Assembly: GCF_013376095.1 (NCBI RefSeq)
Contig: NZ_JAAMFN010000029.1
Coordinates: 1-57,056, forward strand
Direction: 5' to 3'
Source: Arthrobacter sp. SDTb3-6
GTDB taxonomy: Bacteria > Actinomycetota > Actinomycetes > Actinomycetales > Micrococcaceae
Length of the DNA stretch: 57,056 bases
Numbering within the stretch: position 1 is the first letter of the stretch; every line of letters begins with the position of its first letter. The position numbers and the translations under genes were made by a program. The notes under the pieces were generated by a model. It was given only the letters and a program-made list of their open reading frames with translations. It was not told where the DNA came from and did no database searches. Shown here one piece after another: positions 9,377-18,265 of this stretch.

Positions 9377-9404
9377 CTTTCCTCCCGCCAGCGGGCGGGG
9401 AAAA
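9377..9404 (+). promoter_or_regulatory. GC-rich hairpin before the pilin gene
   Basis: CTTTCCTCCCGC is followed within a few bases by GGCGGGGAAAAG, forming a strong stem-loop in the 205-base gap between the TadC-like gene and the pilin-like gene. It could be an attenuator, a processing site or an mRNA stabiliser that sets pilin stoichiometry. There is no T-run, so a simple intrinsic terminator is less likely. Confidence 0.4.
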
Positions 9405-9488
9405 GTGGGAAACAGGTGCCGCCCCGGCGGCCCGGCGGATGCCGGCGACTGCCGGATCAGCCCACTCAAAACACAACGAGGAGTCAAG

Positions 9489-9797
9489 ATGTACAGCACC
9501 GATTTTCACGCGGCGGCGGCACCGTCAAGTGCACCCGCAGACGGACACAGCAACGTCAGCGAGATCTTCCCGGGGGCCAGCAGCAGGCCGCCGGTCCAAG
9601 GCCGGGGGCCGGTTGCCTGGATGGGTCCCGTGGGCCGGCTGCACCGGCTGGGTTCGCAGGCAGGCATGGCGACCGCCGAATACGCGATAGCGACGTTGGC
9701 CGCCGTGGGGTTTGCCGGGTTGCTGGTGGTCATCCTCAAAAGCGACGAAGTGCGCGGGTTTTTGTTGAACATCATCCGCACGGCCCTGAGTTTCTGA
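9489..9797 (+). CDS. DUF4244-type Flp pilin-like protein
   Basis: 102 residues, ATG at 9489 with AACGAGGAG upstream. The N-terminal 58 residues are a polar leader. Then comes AGMATAEYAIATLAAVGFAG and a single hydrophobic helix. G followed by M and a Glu at position +5 (G/MATAEY) matches the class III/Flp prepilin cleavage rule, with the conserved Glu-Tyr. The mature product would be a small, hydrophobic, Flp-like subunit of about 40 residues. It sits exactly where the major pilin is expected, between the platform proteins and TadE. The long leader is unusual for Flp pilins but normal in DUF4244 proteins as far as I recall. Confidence 0.85.
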   Translation: MYSTDFHAAAAPSSAPADGHSNVSEIFPGASSRPPVQGRGPVAWMGPVGRLHRLGSQAGMATAEYAIATLAAVGFAGLLVVILKSDEVRGFLLNIIRTALSF

Positions 9798-9854
9798 GCT
9801 GGCGGGGCAAGTCGTGGGGCAAGGACGGCCGGAAGTCGGGAGGTGGTGGCGGCG

Positions 9855-10583
9855 ATGAAGCGGCGGCGGATGCGAAAGGGCGGGCCGAGGAAACAGGACG
9901 CTGCCCGGCGCGGTTCCGTGACAGCCGAATTCGCCGTCGTCCTGCCGGCAGTGACGCTGCTGTTGGCGTTGCTGCTGCTCGGGGCCGGCGCCGGCATCCT
10001 GCAACTGAGGCTTGAGGAAGGAGCCCGGGCCGGAGCCCGCGCACTCGCCAGGGGCGAATCCTCCGCCCAGGCGGTGGACATTGCCAGCCGGGCGACCGGG
10101 GGTGCGGGCACCGTCTCGGTGGGCCGGAACGGCGGCTACGCCACCGTGACCCTTACCGGCAGGATGTCCGGACCGCTGGCCTCGATGATGCCGTGGCAGC
10201 AAAGCGCGACGGCCTCGGCACGGATGGAAAGTGACGGGTCCGCAGCACGCCGCGCAGGCACGTGGCTGCCCTGCACGGCAGCTTCGGGCGCGGCTGCGCC
10301 GGCAAGGACCGGAACGGTCACGCAGGCGGACACTCAGGCGGTCACCCAGGCGGTAGCCGTCGCTGCGGTGCCGTCCCGTGCCCGGACGGTGCCGGCTCGC
10401 GCCTGGGCCGTGCCGCCGCGGAAAACAGCCCTGTGGCGGTGGGTCCATGCCCCCAACGCCGTGGCGGGCCTGCCGGGCATGGTGCGAGTGGGAGATGGGC
10501 CGGCGGCCTGTCGGCCCGTTCCACGGGGTTGGGGCTGCGGGCCCCTGCCGGCCGCGTGCGCGGGCGGGGCAAACCATGTGTGA
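9855..10583 (+). CDS. TadE-like pseudopilin with long C-terminal extension
   Basis: 242 residues. ATG at 9855 is chosen because GGGAGGT lies 10 bases upstream; a GTG at 9843 is in frame but lies inside that site. A basic N-terminus is followed by RRGSVTAEFAVVLPAVTLLL, the TadE signature with the conserved Glu after the processing site, and one membrane helix. Residues 60-130 resemble the normal TadE periplasmic part. The final 100 or so residues are low-complexity (Thr-Gln-Ala repeats, then Arg/Pro/Trp-rich) and do not look like TadE. This tail may be real or reflect a lost stop, because the reading frame runs into the next gene by eight bases. Confidence 0.75.
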   Translation: MKRRRMRKGGPRKQDAARRGSVTAEFAVVLPAVTLLLALLLLGAGAGILQLRLEEGARAGARALARGESSAQAVDIASRATGGAGTVSVGRNGGYATVTLTGRMSGPLASMMPWQQSATASARMESDGSAARRAGTWLPCTAASGAAAPARTGTVTQADTQAVTQAVAVAAVPSRARTVPARAWAVPPRKTALWRWVHAPNAVAGLPGMVRVGDGPAACRPVPRGWGCGPLPAACAGGANHV

Positions 10584-10971
10584 GCACGTGCGGAAGCACT
10601 GGCGGGCAGCTGAGCCTGAGCGTGGCTCCGGAACGGTGGTGGCTGCCGGGCTGGCCATGGCCCTGCTGATTTTGTTGGCGGGCCTGCTGGGGCTGGTTCA
10701 GGCGGCTGCCGCCGCGTCGCGGGCCGCCACGGCAGCCGACCTTGCTGCGCTCGCCGCCGCAGACGCAGCGCGCGGCCTGGCGGACGGCGATCCCTGCCAG
10801 GTTGCGGCCCGCCTCGCAGCCCGCCACGGCGCCACGCTGACCGCGTGCCAGGTTCTCGGCCCGTGGGCGGACACGGTGCAGTTGGAAGTGTCGGTCCGTA
10901 CCTCGCTGCCGTGGCCCGCCCACGGTCTGGCAAGGGCGGGACCCCCGCCGGGACCCCCGCCGGGACCGTGA
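10576..10971 (+). CDS. Helicase/secretion-neighbourhood TadE-like protein (Rv3654c type)
   Basis: 131 residues starting at ATG 10576. It contains ERGSGTVVAAGLAMALLILL, a hydrophobic helix, then an Ala-rich amphipathic stretch with AADLAALAAADAARG, which is characteristic of the Rv3654c-like family always found beside the DEAH helicase. It is probably a minor pseudopilin or export-associated protein. It ends three bases before the convergent helicase stop. The C-terminus is Pro/Gly-rich (PPPGPPPGP). Confidence 0.82.
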   Translation: MCEHVRKHWRAAEPERGSGTVVAAGLAMALLILLAGLLGLVQAAAAASRAATAADLAALAAADAARGLADGDPCQVAARLAARHGATLTACQVLGPWADTVQLEVSVRTSLPWPAHGLARAGPPPGPPPGP

Positions 10972-10974
10972 CGG

Positions 10975-13302
10975 TCAGCCGGCGTGCTTGAGCAGGACGT
11001 TCAGGAGCGAGACGGCCCCCGCCTTGTCAAGCGGGTTGTTCTTATTGCCGCATTTGGGGGACTGCACGCAGGACGGGCAGCCGGAACCGCATTCGCAGGC
11101 GCTGATCGCATCGCGGGTGGCCGCGAGCCACACCCGGGCCATGCCAAAGCCTCGTTCAGCGAAGCCGGCACCGCCCGGGTGGCCGTCGTAGACAAAGATG
11201 GTCGGCTGGCCGGTGTCGGCGTGGATCGCGGTCGAGACGCCGCCCACGTCCCACCGGTCGCTGGATGCCACCAAGGGAAGGAGGCCGATCGCGGCGTGTT
11301 CGGCGGCGTGGAGCGCGCCCGGAAACTGTGGTTCCACCAGGCCGCCGTCCAGGAGCGTTCGGTTGTCCATCGTGAACCACACCGCCTTGGTGAACAAGTC
11401 CCTCGCACCGAGTTCGAGCGGTTCCTCGCCCAGGACCTCGTTGGAGATGAATGCCTTGCGCTGGAAGGACACCACCTGGGTGGTCACCTGCACCTCGCCA
11501 AAATGCATTTCAACCGGCCCCCACGTCTCATGCCGCTCCGATTCCAGCACGGCAATCTGGGTGACGTCGCGGGCCGTCGTGTAGTAGTCGGGGTTGCCGC
11601 GGCGGACCAGGGCGCAATGGTCCTGTTCATTGAGCTCGAGCACCACATAGGGTTCGCCCTGATGCACGTATACGGCCCCCTGGTGCGCCTGGTAATGCGA
11701 TTGCGGGGAGTCCATGGTGCCAAGGAGCGCGCCGGTGTCGGCGTCGATGATGTTGATGGGCCCGCCGCCATCGGCGCGCAGGTTGACCATGCCCGCGGCG
11801 CTCTGCGGATGGGTCCAGAACCAGCCGGCGGGGCGCCGGCGCAGGTAGCCGTCAGCCACGAGCTGCTCTAGCAGCTTGGCCGCATTGTCGGGAAACAGGG
11901 GCAGGTCCGCATGGGTCAGGGGCAGTTCGGCGGCGGCTGCGCACAGGTGGGGGCCCAGGACATAGGGGTTGGAGGGGTCGAACACCGTGGCTTCCACCGG
12001 CACGTCGAAGATGGCCTCGGGGTGGTGCACCAGATACGTGTCCAGGGGGTCGTCGCTGGCCACAAACGCGGCCAGCGCGTCCTGGCCCGCCCGGCCGGCG
12101 CGGCCGATTTGCTGGAACAGGGACGCCCGGGTTCCGGGCCAGCCAGCCACCAGGACGGCGTCCAGGCCTGAAATGTCGATGCCCAGCTCCAGGGCGGACG
12201 TGCTGGAGACGCCCAGCAGTTCCCCGGATCGCAGGGCCCGTTCCAGGGCGCGCCGCTCCTCCGGGAGGTAGCCGGACCGGTAGGCGGCCACCCGCCCGGG
12301 CAGGCTTGGATCCACCTCATCCAACAGGCGCCGGGCCACGCTGGCGATGGTTTCGGCGCCGCGGCGGGACTTGATGAAGGCGATGGTGCGCACACGGGCG
12401 GCAACCAGGTTGGCCAGCAGGCCCGAGGTTTCGGCGATGGCGGTGCGGCGCGTCTGGGCACCGTTCTCACCCTTGAATTCGGTGAGCTCGGGTTCCCAGA
12501 AGGCCACCGTCGTGGCGCCGTGCGGCGAGGAGTCCTCGGCGACGGTGGTGACGGGTGCCCCGATCAGCCGGGAAAAGGACAGCCCCGGGTCCGAGGAGGT
12601 TGCGGAGGCGCCGATGAACACCGGGGCGGCCCCGTAGTGGGCGCAGATGCGGCGCAAGCGGCGCATGAGCACCGCCACGTGCGAGCCGAAAACGCCGCGG
12701 TAACTGTGGGCCTCGTCGATGACCACGTACTTCAGGCGACGGAAGAACCGGGCCCACCAGGTGTGGTTGGGCAGCACACCAAAGTGCAGCATGTCGGGGT
12801 TGGCCAGGACAAAGTTGGCGTGGTCGCGGATCCAGCGGCGGTCGGCCGGGGCTGTGTCGCCGTCGTAGGTTGCGGGGCGCAAGGTGGGCAGGTGGAGGGA
12901 TGCCAGGGCCGCCAGCTGGTCCGCGGCCAACGCCTTGGTGGGGGAGAGGTAAAGGGCCACGGCCCCGTCGTGCTCCAGCTTGCCGGGGTGCTCGAGCACC
13001 TTCAGTTCGGCCCGGTGCACGGCATCCACCGCCGGGAGCTGGTACACCAGTGACTTGCCCGAGGCGGTGCCGGTGGCCACGACCACGTGTTCGCCGTTGT
13101 GGGCGGCGCCGGCCCCGGCAGCCTGGTGCAGCCACGGGCAATCGACGCCCAGGAGCCCGTACGCCCGGACGATGTCCGGGTGCACCCACTGCGGCCAGGG
13201 GACAGTCACTGCCTGGCGCGCCGGAATGTGGCGGACGTGCTGGAGCTGGGCGGGGCTTTCACCCCCTCCAAGGAGCGGGATCAGGGGGTCGTTGGAGGGC
13301 AC
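10975..13302 (-). CDS. DEAH-box helicase with C-terminal DUF1998-like zinc domain
   Basis: 775-residue superfamily 2 helicase of the helicase/secretion-neighbourhood type (mycobacterial Rv3649 class). Walker A reads ATGTASGKS, motif II is IDEAHSYRG, motif III is SATSSDP, and motif VI is QQIGRAGRAGQ. The C-terminal part carries YDGHPGGAGFAERGF and a cysteine cluster (CECGSGCPSC...C) typical of DUF1998/MrfA-like repair helicases. Related MrfA acts in mitomycin-type crosslink repair, so a repair role is plausible. The start is GTG at 13302; the preceding 24 codons of open frame look non-coding. It is convergent with the pilus operon, a conserved but unexplained association. Confidence 0.9.
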   Translation of the reverse strand: MPSNDPLIPLLGGGESPAQLQHVRHIPARQAVTVPWPQWVHPDIVRAYGLLGVDCPWLHQAAGAGAAHNGEHVVVATGTASGKSLVYQLPAVDAVHRAELKVLEHPGKLEHDGAVALYLSPTKALAADQLAALASLHLPTLRPATYDGDTAPADRRWIRDHANFVLANPDMLHFGVLPNHTWWARFFRRLKYVVIDEAHSYRGVFGSHVAVLMRRLRRICAHYGAAPVFIGASATSSDPGLSFSRLIGAPVTTVAEDSSPHGATTVAFWEPELTEFKGENGAQTRRTAIAETSGLLANLVAARVRTIAFIKSRRGAETIASVARRLLDEVDPSLPGRVAAYRSGYLPEERRALERALRSGELLGVSSTSALELGIDISGLDAVLVAGWPGTRASLFQQIGRAGRAGQDALAAFVASDDPLDTYLVHHPEAIFDVPVEATVFDPSNPYVLGPHLCAAAAELPLTHADLPLFPDNAAKLLEQLVADGYLRRRPAGWFWTHPQSAAGMVNLRADGGGPINIIDADTGALLGTMDSPQSHYQAHQGAVYVHQGEPYVVLELNEQDHCALVRRGNPDYYTTARDVTQIAVLESERHETWGPVEMHFGEVQVTTQVVSFQRKAFISNEVLGEEPLELGARDLFTKAVWFTMDNRTLLDGGLVEPQFPGALHAAEHAAIGLLPLVASSDRWDVGGVSTAIHADTGQPTIFVYDGHPGGAGFAERGFGMARVWLAATRDAISACECGSGCPSCVQSPKCGNKNNPLDKAGAVSLLNVLLKHAG

Positions 13303-13374
13303 CCCATCATTGTGCCACCCCGCCGTTGTGCCGCCGCAGCGCGGCGCCTGCCACCGTCCCCAGCTGGCCCCCAA

Positions 13375-14091
13375 TCAGCCCGCTGCCATGTCCCGTTCGA
13401 GCCGGGCCCGCGGCACCAGCACGGTCACGGCGCTGACGTTGCGCCAGCCCATCTTCGCGTACAGCCGCTGCCCGTCGGTGCTGGCCAGCAACAGGCCGGT
13501 GGTGACGGGGTATTCCTTGGCACTGGCCGCCAGCGACTGCATCAGCAGCCGCCCGTAGCCCCGGCGGCGGTGGTCCGCATGGGTTTCGATTTGGTCAAAA
13601 ACGGCATAGTCGCCATAAACGGCCACCTTGCCGCTGGCCAGGACCAGCCCGCCACGGGAGATGGTGCCGGAAAACCGGGCCTGGCAGGTTGACGCCGCAC
13701 GGCGCCCGCCCATCCGGTCCACCTTCAGTGTCAGCTCGGGGTCGCCCAGGAAGGGGTCCTGGTTGTCCTGGATTTCCATCCGGGCCACCATCATCTGCTC
13801 CGACGCGGACAGCATGCCCAGCCCGGCGGCATGGCCCTGCGCCACGTAGCGGTGGATGTCCGGTCCCAGGACGCTCACCGCCCGGTTTTCGGCCTGGGCC
13901 ACCTTGGCGGCCAGCACGGCAAAATCCGCAGGCTCCGGGTCGCTGATGAAGTATTCCCAGTCGCCGCTGCGGTCCAGGCGCAGGGCGGCGTGATAGCCGG
14001 TCTCGAAGGAGGTCCGGTAGCTGCGGAGCGCCGTCCACCCGGCAAACCAGGCGTCCAGCAGTTCCCCAAGTTCCGTGGAACCAGATGTCAT
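13375..14091 (-). CDS. GNAT-family N-acetyltransferase
   Basis: 238 residues. The acetyl-CoA binding motif A is [17 protein letters not shown], matching Q/RxxGxG/A, and is followed by [12 protein letters not shown], the usual motif B ending. The N-terminal 100 residues are a divergent extra segment that may form the substrate pocket or half of a tandem GNAT fold. The substrate cannot be told from sequence. It is divergent from trhO. Confidence 0.8.
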   Translation of the reverse strand: MTSGSTELGELLDAWFAGWTALRSYRTSFETGYHAALRLDRSGDWEYFISDPEPADFAVLAAKVAQAENRAVSVLGPDIHRYVAQGHAAGLGMLSASEQMMVARMEIQDNQDPFLGDPELTLKVDRMGGRRAASTCQARFSGTISRGGLVLASGKVAVYGDYAVFDQIETHADHRRRGYGRLLMQSLAASAKEYPVTTGLLLASTDGQRLYAKMGWRNVSAVTVLVPRARLERDMAAG

Positions 14092-14167
14092 TCCACCAGA
14101 CTATGTCGAGGCCCGCCCAACAAGCCACGCCATGCCCGGTTTGTCTGCGCACCGTACGCTTAAATAC

Positions 14168-15061
14168 GTGGCTTTTAACAAAATTGTGCTCTTTTATGGC
14201 TTTGCCCCGGTCCTCGACCCGGAGGCGGTGCGGCTGTGGCAGCGGGCCTTGTGCGAAAAACTGAACCTCAAGGGGCGCATCATCGTCTCCAAGGACGGCA
14301 TCAACGCCACCGTCGGCGGGGACATCAGGGACCTGAAGCAGTACCTGAAAACCACGCGCGGGTATGCCGCCTTCAGGGACATCGACGTCAAGTGGTCCGA
14401 CGGCACCGGCGACGACTTCCCCCGGCTGAGCGTCAAGGCCCGCGAGGAGATCGTCAGCTTCGGGGCGCCGGGCGAACTCAAGGTGGATGAAAACGGTGTG
14501 GTGGGCGGCGGCAAACACCTCAAGCCGGAGGAACTCCACGAACTCGTTGCCGCCAAGGAAGCCGGCGGCGGCGAGGTGGTGTTCTTCGACGGGCGCAACG
14601 CCTTCGAGGCCCAGATAGGCAAGTTCAAAAACGCGGTCGTTCCCGACGTCGCCACGACGCACGACTTCATCGCCGAACTGGACTCCGGCAAGTACGACAG
14701 CCTCAAGGACAAGCCCGTCGTCACCTACTGCACGGGCGGGATCCGCTGTGAAGTGCTCAGCTCGCTCATGGTGAATCGCGGCTTCACGGAGGTCTACCAG
14801 CTCGACGGCGGGATCGTCCGCTACGGCGAAACGTTCAAGGACAAGGGCCTGTGGGAAGGCTCGCTCTACGTCTTTGACAAGCGCATGCACCTCGAATTCA
14901 GCGACGAGGCGAAGACCATCGGCCGCTGCATCCGCTGCGAGCGCCCCACCAACAAGTTTGAAAACTGCTCCAACCCCGCCTGCCGCAACCTGAACCTGTA
15001 CTGCGCGGACTGCTCCTCCGCCCCGGAAACGCTGCAGTGCCCCCAGGGCTGCACCACCTGA
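14168..15061 (+). CDS. trhO: tRNA uridine(34) hydroxylase, rhodanese-like
   Basis: 297 residues. TrhO (YceA) makes 5-hydroxyuridine at the wobble base of certain tRNAs in an oxygen-dependent reaction. The N-terminal acylphosphatase-like region contains [16 protein letters not shown]. The rhodanese domain follows, with the active-site loop YCTGGIRCE. The C-terminal part has a Cys-rich set ([14 protein letters not shown]...C...CADC) that fits a metal site seen in the family. The GTG start at 14168 begins right where family similarity begins ([13 protein letters not shown]). It is preceded by a TAAATACGT stretch with no clear ribosome binding site, so it may be leaderless. Confidence 0.9.
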   Translation: MAFNKIVLFYGFAPVLDPEAVRLWQRALCEKLNLKGRIIVSKDGINATVGGDIRDLKQYLKTTRGYAAFRDIDVKWSDGTGDDFPRLSVKAREEIVSFGAPGELKVDENGVVGGGKHLKPEELHELVAAKEAGGGEVVFFDGRNAFEAQIGKFKNAVVPDVATTHDFIAELDSGKYDSLKDKPVVTYCTGGIRCEVLSSLMVNRGFTEVYQLDGGIVRYGETFKDKGLWEGSLYVFDKRMHLEFSDEAKTIGRCIRCERPTNKFENCSNPACRNLNLYCADCSSAPETLQCPQGCTT

Positions 15062-15091
15062 CGCCTTCCCGCAACCACGCACGACGCCGGA

Positions 15092-15117
15092 CACCCGCCC
15101 GGGTGCCCCGCGGCACC
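15092..15117. terminator. GC-rich inverted repeats between convergent genes
   Basis: CACCCG-CC-CGGGTG (15092-15105) overlaps a second small stem GGTGCC-CCGC-GGCACC (15102-15117). They lie between the stops of trhO and the convergent PheRS-like gene, with no T-run. They may act as a bidirectional terminator. Confidence 0.35.
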
Positions 15118-15136
15118 CTGCGCTGCGGCAGCCGCC

Positions 15137-16282
15137 CTACCCGGCAATCAGCTCCTGCACCGGTCCCTCGTGCAGGGCCAGGTAGACGCGGTTGCGCAGC
15201 CGGTTTGCCTCCCGGGCGGTGAGGGTCCGCTCCAGCGATTGCAGCGTCAGGCGCACCAGCACGTTTGCCTGCCCGGATCCAGGGCCGGCCGGGCCGGCCT
15301 CTCGTGCCACGCCCAACCTCGACAGCGCCGCCGCGGGCAGCACGGACACCGGGGTTACCGCCAGCACGTCCAGCCCTGCCAGCACATCGGCATCCGGCCC
15401 CAGCGCGGTACGGGCGGCATCCCCCAAAACCTCGGCGTCGACGTCGTCGGCGCAGAGCAGGGACAGGTCGCGGCGCACCGGCGGCATGGCGGACACGGGG
15501 CGGTACGGCAGCAGGTCCGCCATTTGGGCGGCGACGCGGGGATCGCTGGAGCGGAGCAGGCGGATGTCGTCGATGCCCTTTCGCAGCATGAGCGCCCTGT
15601 CCAGGCCCATGCCCAGCGCCAGCCCGCACCAGCGCCGCGAATCCAGCCCGGCCGCGCGCAAAACGGTGGCGGCCACCAGCCCGGCCTCGGCCAGCTCCAG
15701 CCACCCGCCGTCCACCTGGACGTCCAGCTGGACGCCGGCGGTGGTGTACGGGTGCACGCTCGGGACGGCACGCCAGCGCGTGCCGGGCAGGACGGCGTCG
15801 ACCACGCTGCCCAGCATGTCCGTGAGGTCCGGCACGCCAAGCAGCCCGCGCGAGCGCAGGCGCCACAGCTCAAGCTGGTGCGGGGTGCCCACATGGGTGC
15901 GGTCCACGGCGTCGGGCCGGTACACGAGGCCCGGCAGCACGTGCAGGGTGTCGTGGCGGCCCAGTTCGGGGCGCAGTGAATCGAGGACGGCGGGCATGCC
16001 CGCGGAGGTGTGGCTGCGCAGCATGACGGTGGGGCTGACGTGGCGGGAATAGCGTGCATCGCAGGTGACGTCGCCGCTGCTGAAGCCCAGGCGGTCGTAG
16101 TTGTCGCGGGTGGAGACCAGCGGGCCGGGCCTGTGCACCTCAAGCGGCACCTCCCAGTGCGCGGCAAGGGCGCCGGAAACGACAGCCGAGAGCTGCGCGA
16201 GGGCATGGCCGGAGGCGGGGTCGCTCAGGTCGGGGATGGCCAGGGCGGCGCTGAGCTCAGCGGGGGAAAGACAGGCATGCAT
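15137..16282 (-). CDS. Monomeric PheRS-like class II synthetase paralogue with FDX-ACB domain
   Basis: 381 residues. The ATG at 16282 has AAAGGA upstream; another in-frame start lies 12 codons earlier. The N-terminal 270 residues resemble the PheS catalytic core: the motif 2-like region around VHPYTTAGVQLDVQV, WLELAEAGLV, and motif 3-like LALGMGLDRALMLRKGIDDIR. The final 95 residues fit the ferredoxin-fold anticodon-binding domain (PPVRRDLSLLCADD...LRNRVYL), which normally ends PheT. Core plus FDX-ACB in one chain is the plan of mitochondrial PheRS. The bacterial housekeeping PheST should be elsewhere, so this is probably a paralogue with altered substrate or tRNA use. Function is inferred. 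Confidence 0.75.
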   Translation of the reverse strand: MHACLSPAELSAALAIPDLSDPASGHALAQLSAVVSGALAAHWEVPLEVHRPGPLVSTRDNYDRLGFSSGDVTCDARYSRHVSPTVMLRSHTSAGMPAVLDSLRPELGRHDTLHVLPGLVYRPDAVDRTHVGTPHQLELWRLRSRGLLGVPDLTDMLGSVVDAVLPGTRWRAVPSVHPYTTAGVQLDVQVDGGWLELAEAGLVAATVLRAAGLDSRRWCGLALGMGLDRALMLRKGIDDIRLLRSSDPRVAAQMADLLPYRPVSAMPPVRRDLSLLCADDVDAEVLGDAARTALGPDADVLAGLDVLAVTPVSVLPAAALSRLGVAREAGPAGPGSGQANVLVRLTLQSLERTLTAREANRLRNRVYLALHEGPVQELIAG

Positions 16283-16522
16283 GGGTGAATCCTTTGAAGT
16301 CCGGGAGGCGGTGGGCACGAACCCCTCAGCCGCTGCCGGATGGACTCAGCGCGTCAGCGAAGCAGCCCATGCGGCCAGAGGCGGCCGAGGGCAGGTAAAT
16401 CGCTGGACAAGGTGCATGCTGCCATCGTACTCCCCAGGCCCTCCCACTGCTCGCTCGCGGGGCGAGCTTGCTGCGGGGCCCTCCCGATCCACCCGAGGGG
16501 CCCCTGAATCCACCAAACTCGT

Positions 16523-16535
16523 TAGGCTGGGAGAA
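16523..16535 (+). promoter_or_regulatory. Candidate -10 box for a leaderless methyltransferase mRNA
   Basis: TAGGCT at 16523-16528 lies so that transcription about seven bases downstream would begin at the ATG (16535). GGGAGA between them could also serve as a ribosome binding site. No clear -35 is visible. Confidence 0.35.
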
Positions 16536-18265
16536 TGACCGATTTCGCCACCGTCCCGGATGCCCCGCGCAGCGACGACCCCGCCCTGCTGGCGTCCCTC
16601 GCGGCAGGCCTGGCCGCCCTGGACTACACGGTCGACGGCGTGGCAGCGCTCCTTGGTGCCGAAGCCCACCAGGCGCTGGGCCGGGACCAGGTGGTCCCGG
16701 CGCTGCTCGCGCTGCGCGGACGGACCGAACCGCTGGCCACGGTGGTCCGGCTGTGGCTGCTGGCCGAGCCCGTCGACCGTGCCGCGCTCGCCAACGCCCT
16801 GCCCGGCACCGGTCCACGGGTGCTCGAAGCCCTGGGCCTGGTGGAGGCCGCCGGGACACACCAGCTGCGCGCCGCCGTCGACCTGCGCCCCTACGGCTGG
16901 CCGGCCGAAACGCCGGACGGTGCCGGCACCGACCTCTGGGTGGCCAGCGACCTCGGTGCCCACCAGCGGCCCGGCGTGCTGCGCCACGACCACGTGCTTG
17001 GCATCGGCCAGGCGTCGCTGACCCTGGCGCAGGGCACCATCCGGCGCGTGGTGGGCCGCGCCCTCGACCTGGGCACGGGCTGCGGCATCCAGCTGTTCCA
17101 CCTGCTCCACCACGCCGGCACGGTGGTCGCCACCGACATCTCGGTCCGCGCGCTGGCCTTCACCCGCTTCAACCTGCTGCTCAACGCACCCTCGCTGCGC
17201 CTGTCCGCAGCCGACCTTGACCCCGCCAACCGGGACGCGCGCGTGTCGCTGCGGCTGGGCAGCCTCCTGGATCCGGTGGCCGGCGAATCCTTCGACCTGG
17301 TCGTCTCCAACCCGCCGTTCGTCATCACGCCCCGGCACCGCGGCGAGGACACCGGCGAACAATTCACCTACCGCGACGGCGGCCTGGCCGGCGACGCCAT
17401 CGTCGAAACCCTGGTGCGGGAACTGCCCGGCATCCTGGCACCCGGCGGCATCGCGCAGATGCTCGGCAACTGGGAAGTGGGGGCGGACGACGCCGGTGCC
17501 GGGCCCGGGTGGGCCGCCCGTCCCGGGCAGTGGGTTCCGGACGGGGTGCAGGCCTGGTTCATCCAGCGAGAGCAGCTCAGCCCCGGTGCCTATGCCGAAA
17601 CCTGGCTGCAGGACGCCTCCCAGGGGCGGGACAGGCAGGCCTACGCCGACGCCTACGCGGACTACCTCCACGACTTCGCCACCCGCAACGTGGCCGGAAT
17701 CGGCTTTGGCTACATCCTGCTGCGCAAACCGGATGCCGTCCAAGACGGGGCCGCACCGGGACCGGCCTCACCCGGCGGCGATGCACCGTTCCACACCTCC
17801 GCACGCTTTGAGGAAATCCTGTACCCCGTGGAGCAGCCCGTGGGCCCTCACCTGGCGGCGGTCCTGGACCGGGAGGCCTGGCTGGACGCCCGGAAGTCCA
17901 TCCTGGGCGAGTACCTGGTGGTGGCCGGGGACGTCACGGAGGAACGGCACCAAAAACCCGGCGCCGAACACCCCGGCGTCATCCTGCTGCGCCAGGGGGC
18001 GGGGCTGCGCCGCACCAACCTGCTCAGCACCGAACTGGCCGGCTTTGTCTCCGCCAGCGACGGCGACCTCACCGTGGGCCAGCTGATCGGCGCGCTCGCA
18101 GGGCTGCTGGAGCGGCCCGATGCGGGCTTCGCCGACAGCCTGTACGGCGAGGTGCGCAACCTGGTCCGCGACGGCTTCCTGGTGCCGGCAGACCTCACTG
18201 CCGAACCGCCCGCCGACGTCCCTGCCGACAGCGCCCCCGACGGAACCGCCGGGACGGCGCCATGA
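16535..18265 (+). CDS. Multi-domain SAM-dependent methyltransferase (HemK/RsmC-like core)
   Basis: 576 residues. The N-terminal 160 residues are a helical, winged-helix-like region. The central Rossmann methyltransferase has motif I ALDLGTGCGIQ and motif IV VVSNPPFVITP; NPPF is the signature of enzymes methylating planar amide or amino nitrogens (HemK-type glutamine or RsmC-type guanine). The C-terminal 180 residues are a separate domain with a winged-helix-like segment (LTVGQLIGALAGLLERP). This three-part arrangement is common in Actinobacteria and the target is not known to me. The stop overlaps the next gene start by ATGA. Confidence 0.82.
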   Translation: MTDFATVPDAPRSDDPALLASLAAGLAALDYTVDGVAALLGAEAHQALGRDQVVPALLALRGRTEPLATVVRLWLLAEPVDRAALANALPGTGPRVLEALGLVEAAGTHQLRAAVDLRPYGWPAETPDGAGTDLWVASDLGAHQRPGVLRHDHVLGIGQASLTLAQGTIRRVVGRALDLGTGCGIQLFHLLHHAGTVVATDISVRALAFTRFNLLLNAPSLRLSAADLDPANRDARVSLRLGSLLDPVAGESFDLVVSNPPFVITPRHRGEDTGEQFTYRDGGLAGDAIVETLVRELPGILAPGGIAQMLGNWEVGADDAGAGPGWAARPGQWVPDGVQAWFIQREQLSPGAYAETWLQDASQGRDRQAYADAYADYLHDFATRNVAGIGFGYILLRKPDAVQDGAAPGPASPGGDAPFHTSARFEEILYPVEQPVGPHLAAVLDREAWLDARKSILGEYLVVAGDVTEERHQKPGAEHPGVILLRQGAGLRRTNLLSTELAGFVSASDGDLTVGQLIGALAGLLERPDAGFADSLYGEVRNLVRDGFLVPADLTAEPPADVPADSAPDGTAGTAP

